Shown here: positions 62,216 through 64,000 of the stretch, one piece after another
How positions within the stretch are numbered: position 1 is the stretch's first letter
Layout of the letters: each line of letters opens with the position of its first letter
Source: Roseivirga sp. BDSF3-8
Lineage (GTDB): Bacteria > Bacteroidota > Bacteroidia > Cytophagales > Cyclobacteriaceae
Length of the DNA: 64,000 bases
Direction: 5' to 3'
Assembly (NCBI RefSeq): GCF_041449215.1
Contig: NZ_JBGNFV010000001.1
Span: forward strand, 4,853,001-4,917,000
Notes under the pieces: generated by a model
Seen by the model: only the letters and a program-made list of their open reading frames with translations
Database searches by the model: none
What the model was told of the DNA's origin: nothing
Program-made: the position numbers and the translations under genes

Positions 62216-62512
62216 ATGCCCTCTGCTGCAAGAATAGGAGATATGCACACCTGCCCTATGCAAACGCCGGGTACACCCCCCATTCCCCATGTGGGTGGAC
62301 CTGTAATGATGGGTGCACCTACCGTGCTCATCGGAGGGATGCCGGCTGCCTGTCTGGGGGATACGTGCACTTGTGTTGGTCCACCGGATACTATCGCCAA
62401 AGGATCGGCTACTGTAATGATCGGCGGCAAACCTGCTGCCAGGATGGGCGATACCACTGCACATGGGGGCTCAATTGTGGTGGGTTGCCCTACAGTACAA
62501 ATAGGAGGATAA
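62216..62512 (+). CDS. PAAR-repeat spike tip protein (Pvc10-like)
   Basis: The 98-aa protein is all PAAR: MPSAARIGDMHTCPM at the start, then GVGGP-type turns, VMMGAPTVLIGGMPAACLGD and ATVMIGGKPAARMGDTTAHG. Zinc ligands are the conserved His and Cys residues near both ends. It sharpens the tip of the VgrG-like trimer. It lies 4 bp after the spike gene and 4 bp before gp25. No effector extension is present. Confidence 0.95.
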   Translation: MPSAARIGDMHTCPMQTPGTPPIPHVGGPVMMGAPTVLIGGMPAACLGDTCTCVGPPDTIAKGSATVMIGGKPAARMGDTTAHGGSIVVGCPTVQIGG

Positions 62513-62516
62513 AAGG

Positions 62517-62942
62517 ATGAAGCATAAAAAGACATTTCTTGGAGTAGGCTGGAAATTCCCTCCTACTTTTGAAAAAAACACTGGTAGCGTAATGCTTGTC
62601 TCTGAGGAAGAAGATATTCGCGAAAGCCTGCGTATTCTTTTGTCGACCCGAAAAGGCGAACGTGTGATGCTACCCGATTATGGCTGTGACCTGTCATTTG
62701 CAGCATTCGATACGATAGACAGTGCCTTATTTAGTCGAATACGGAGCGCTATAGAGTATGCCATACTCTATTACGAGCCCCGAATTATACTTGAAAATAT
62801 AAATATCAGGCGCGATAAAGATCATGATGGGTTATTGCTTGTCGATATTGAGTATATCATACGTAAGACAAACAAGCGAACTAATATGGTCTATCCTTAC
62901 TACATACTCGAAGGTAGTGAGGCCAGATACAAACCTCTGTAA
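62517..62942 (+). CDS. gp25/GPW baseplate wedge protein (Pvc9-like)
   Basis: The 141-aa protein contains SEEEDIRESLRILLSTRKGE followed by RVMLPDYGCDLSFAAFD, the signature of the gp25/W family. RIRSAIEYAILYYEPRIILE forms the C-terminal helix. It connects sheath and baseplate and starts contraction. PAAR precedes gp25 here, the reverse of the pvc9-pvc10 order. Confidence 0.93.
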   Translation: MKHKKTFLGVGWKFPPTFEKNTGSVMLVSEEEDIRESLRILLSTRKGERVMLPDYGCDLSFAAFDTIDSALFSRIRSAIEYAILYYEPRIILENINIRRDKDHDGLLLVDIEYIIRKTNKRTNMVYPYYILEGSEARYKPL

Positions 62943-62962
62943 AAGAATCGGCTATAAAAGGA

Positions 62963-64000
62963 ATGAACGGGAACAACTTCAATATTAAAATTGGCACTAA
63001 CCAGGATAACAGGCAGCTTAAGGCCCTGAATCTGGACTATGTTAAAGTGGATGAGAGGTCTTTTGAGGATCTGTTGGTTTTTTCATGGTCTTTCTCACGG
63101 CTGCTGAATTATTATAATGGCGAAAACCAACCAGATGGTGACTGGTCTCACTTCCTTACCGACGAAGCAGTTATTCTCGCCTCTATTATTGATGCCGACC
63201 CCCTCGTTCCTGAAAAACGATTCAAGGATAACCTACAGAAAACCATACTCTTCCTTAAACCTGCCAAGAAAATTAAATATCTCAAAAAGTGCTTTGACGA
63301 GATATTTCAGTTGGCCCGTAAGTTTGATTACTGGTACAGGCAATTGCAGGCAGTTGAGGAGTTTAACCGGGCAAACAGCAGCATACGAAATGAGATCAGT
63401 AGTGCTATAGGCTCAAAACTGGGTCCCTCCTTCAGGAAATTTCGGGGACTTGATGAACTAATTTCCAGAGATCAGGACATCGAAGACCGCGTAGGAATGG
63501 ATTATTCCGGGTTTGATGAAATCTGGCAGTTGTATGAAATTGAAGAACAGAATTATGGCGGAGTTGAGCCCCTGAAAAAGCGAATTGAATTTGTCGCTGA
63601 TCGTTTATCCCAGATTTTTCAGGGCTTCTTCGAGACCCTTCTTTACTTGAATCAAAAGGCCCCGGATTATCTGAAAAGCTCCCTTCAGACAGATAACCAT
63701 TACCCTGAGGTAGCCCTGTTCATTTCATTTATTAAGCTATTCAGAGAAAATCAGGAAAATCTTAATCAATTCACCCGCAGGCATCTGGAGTTTTATTTCC
63801 ATAATATTCTCCATCAGCAGCCAATTGCTCCCAAGGCAGATAAGGTATATCTGAACTTCATTCCAGATGAGACAGTACCATTTTCTGATGTAAAAAAGGG
63901 CACGCTATTCCTGGCAGGCGAAGACCCTGAAGGCAACGAAGTACGTTATGCAGCCGATAATGATCTTCGTATTACACATGGCAAAATCTCTGCCCTTAAA
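62963..64000 (+). CDS. Large baseplate protein (Pvc11/12-type position), partial
   Basis: The frame starts with ATG at 62963, 20 bp after the gp25 stop, and stays open to the window edge (346 codons). It begins MNGNNFNIKIGTNQDNRQLK. VDERSFEDLLVFSWSFSRLL and DGDWSHFLTDEAVILASI follow, and then long helices. Near the edge a beta domain starts (VYLNFIPDETVPFSDVKKGT). This N-terminus is typical of the long baseplate proteins that follow gp25 in Bacteroidota eCIS loci. The baseplate J domain, if present, would lie beyond the edge, so the family assignment rests on position and pattern. Confidence 0.75.
   Translation, partial: MNGNNFNIKIGTNQDNRQLKALNLDYVKVDERSFEDLLVFSWSFSRLLNYYNGENQPDGDWSHFLTDEAVILASIIDADPLVPEKRFKDNLQKTILFLKPAKKIKYLKKCFDEIFQLARKFDYWYRQLQAVEEFNRANSSIRNEISSAIGSKLGPSFRKFRGLDELISRDQDIEDRVGMDYSGFDEIWQLYEIEEQNYGGVEPLKKRIEFVADRLSQIFQGFFETLLYLNQKAPDYLKSSLQTDNHYPEVALFISFIKLFRENQENLNQFTRRHLEFYFHNILHQQPIAPKADKVYLNFIPDETVPFSDVKKGTLFLAGEDPEGNEVRYAADNDLRITHGKISALK

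Noticed and set aside
60415-62512. Type VI secretion system, suggested by VgrG and PAAR
   Set aside because: The neighbours are AFP/PVC-like (single-tube family, DUF4255, DUF5908, LysM adaptor), and no TssB/C, TssJ/L/M or ClpV is seen.
53200-64000. Prophage tail region
   Set aside because: No capsid, portal, terminase or integrase genes are present in the visible part, and the DUF4255/DUF5908 genes indicate an eCIS.
1-64000. CRISPR array, tRNA, rRNA or intact insertion sequence
   Set aside because: Scanning by eye found no regularly spaced direct repeats, transposase frame or rRNA-like stretch. A short or degenerate tRNA could be missed.

Overview
The window looks like the chromosome of a Bacteroidota bacterium, probably of the Cytophagales type. 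The support is indirect: promoters of the TTG-N19/20-TAnnTTTG form, a SusC-style TonB receptor with an N-terminal carboxypeptidase-like domain, a DUF4374 lipoprotein, 7TMR-DISM and nSTAND architectures, and a homogentisate-pathway HPPD. No rRNA, tRNA, CRISPR array or intact insertion sequence was seen.

Layout. (1) 1-4000, minus strand: a siderophore operon (PLP decarboxylase, N-hydroxylating monooxygenase, MFS transporter running off the left edge). (2) 4000-6690: two hypothetical genes (a SUKH-like protein and a small membrane protein) lying between two copies of a hairpin-rich non-coding repeat module. (3) 6695-12316, minus strand: a ferric-siderophore uptake operon (TonB receptor, DUF4374 lipoprotein, PepSY membrane protein, NarL-type regulator). 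Regions 1 and 3 share a 19-bp inverted repeat, ATTTAGA-N5-TCTAAAT, just downstream of a recognisable promoter. This suggests one iron-responsive DtxR-like regulator controls synthesis and uptake together.

(4) 12600-31500: mostly housekeeping or solitary genes. They include a KTSC protein, a 7TMR-DISM histidine kinase, TPR proteins, a large BNR-repeat protein, a DUF2891 protein, a TPR-AAA+ ATPase paired with a TPR membrane protein, HPPD, phosphoglucomutase and a methyltransferase. A short double-glycine-leader peptide frame at 22492-22644 is split by an in-frame TGA. (5) 31500-36300: an ECF sigma factor, a membrane-anchored TPR anti-sigma-like protein, a previously unlisted 51-aa peptide gene, and a convergent TPR-CHAT (caspase-like) protease. 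(6) 36485-42152: two overlapping photolyase-family genes, a quinone oxidoreductase, a HAD phosphatase and an acyl-ACP thioesterase.

(7) 42186-52152, minus strand: a tight five-gene cluster. It encodes a propeller lipoprotein, an outer-membrane barrel, an nSTAND-WD40 NTPase, a protein with TIR/DUF4062-like modules, and a transporter-HEAT-cNMP fusion. (8) 53200-64000, plus strand: a GH18-type membrane protein, then the first part of an extracellular contractile injection system (eCIS, AFP/PVC-like). Its order is DUF4255 cap protein, unknown, sheath, tube, tube, DUF5908, LysM, VgrG-like spike, PAAR, gp25, and a baseplate protein running off the right edge.

Regions 7 and 8 together are the best candidate for an unusual system: a contractile device next to a cluster with the architecture of a sensing or signalling apparatus. 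The functional link between them is inference from proximity only.
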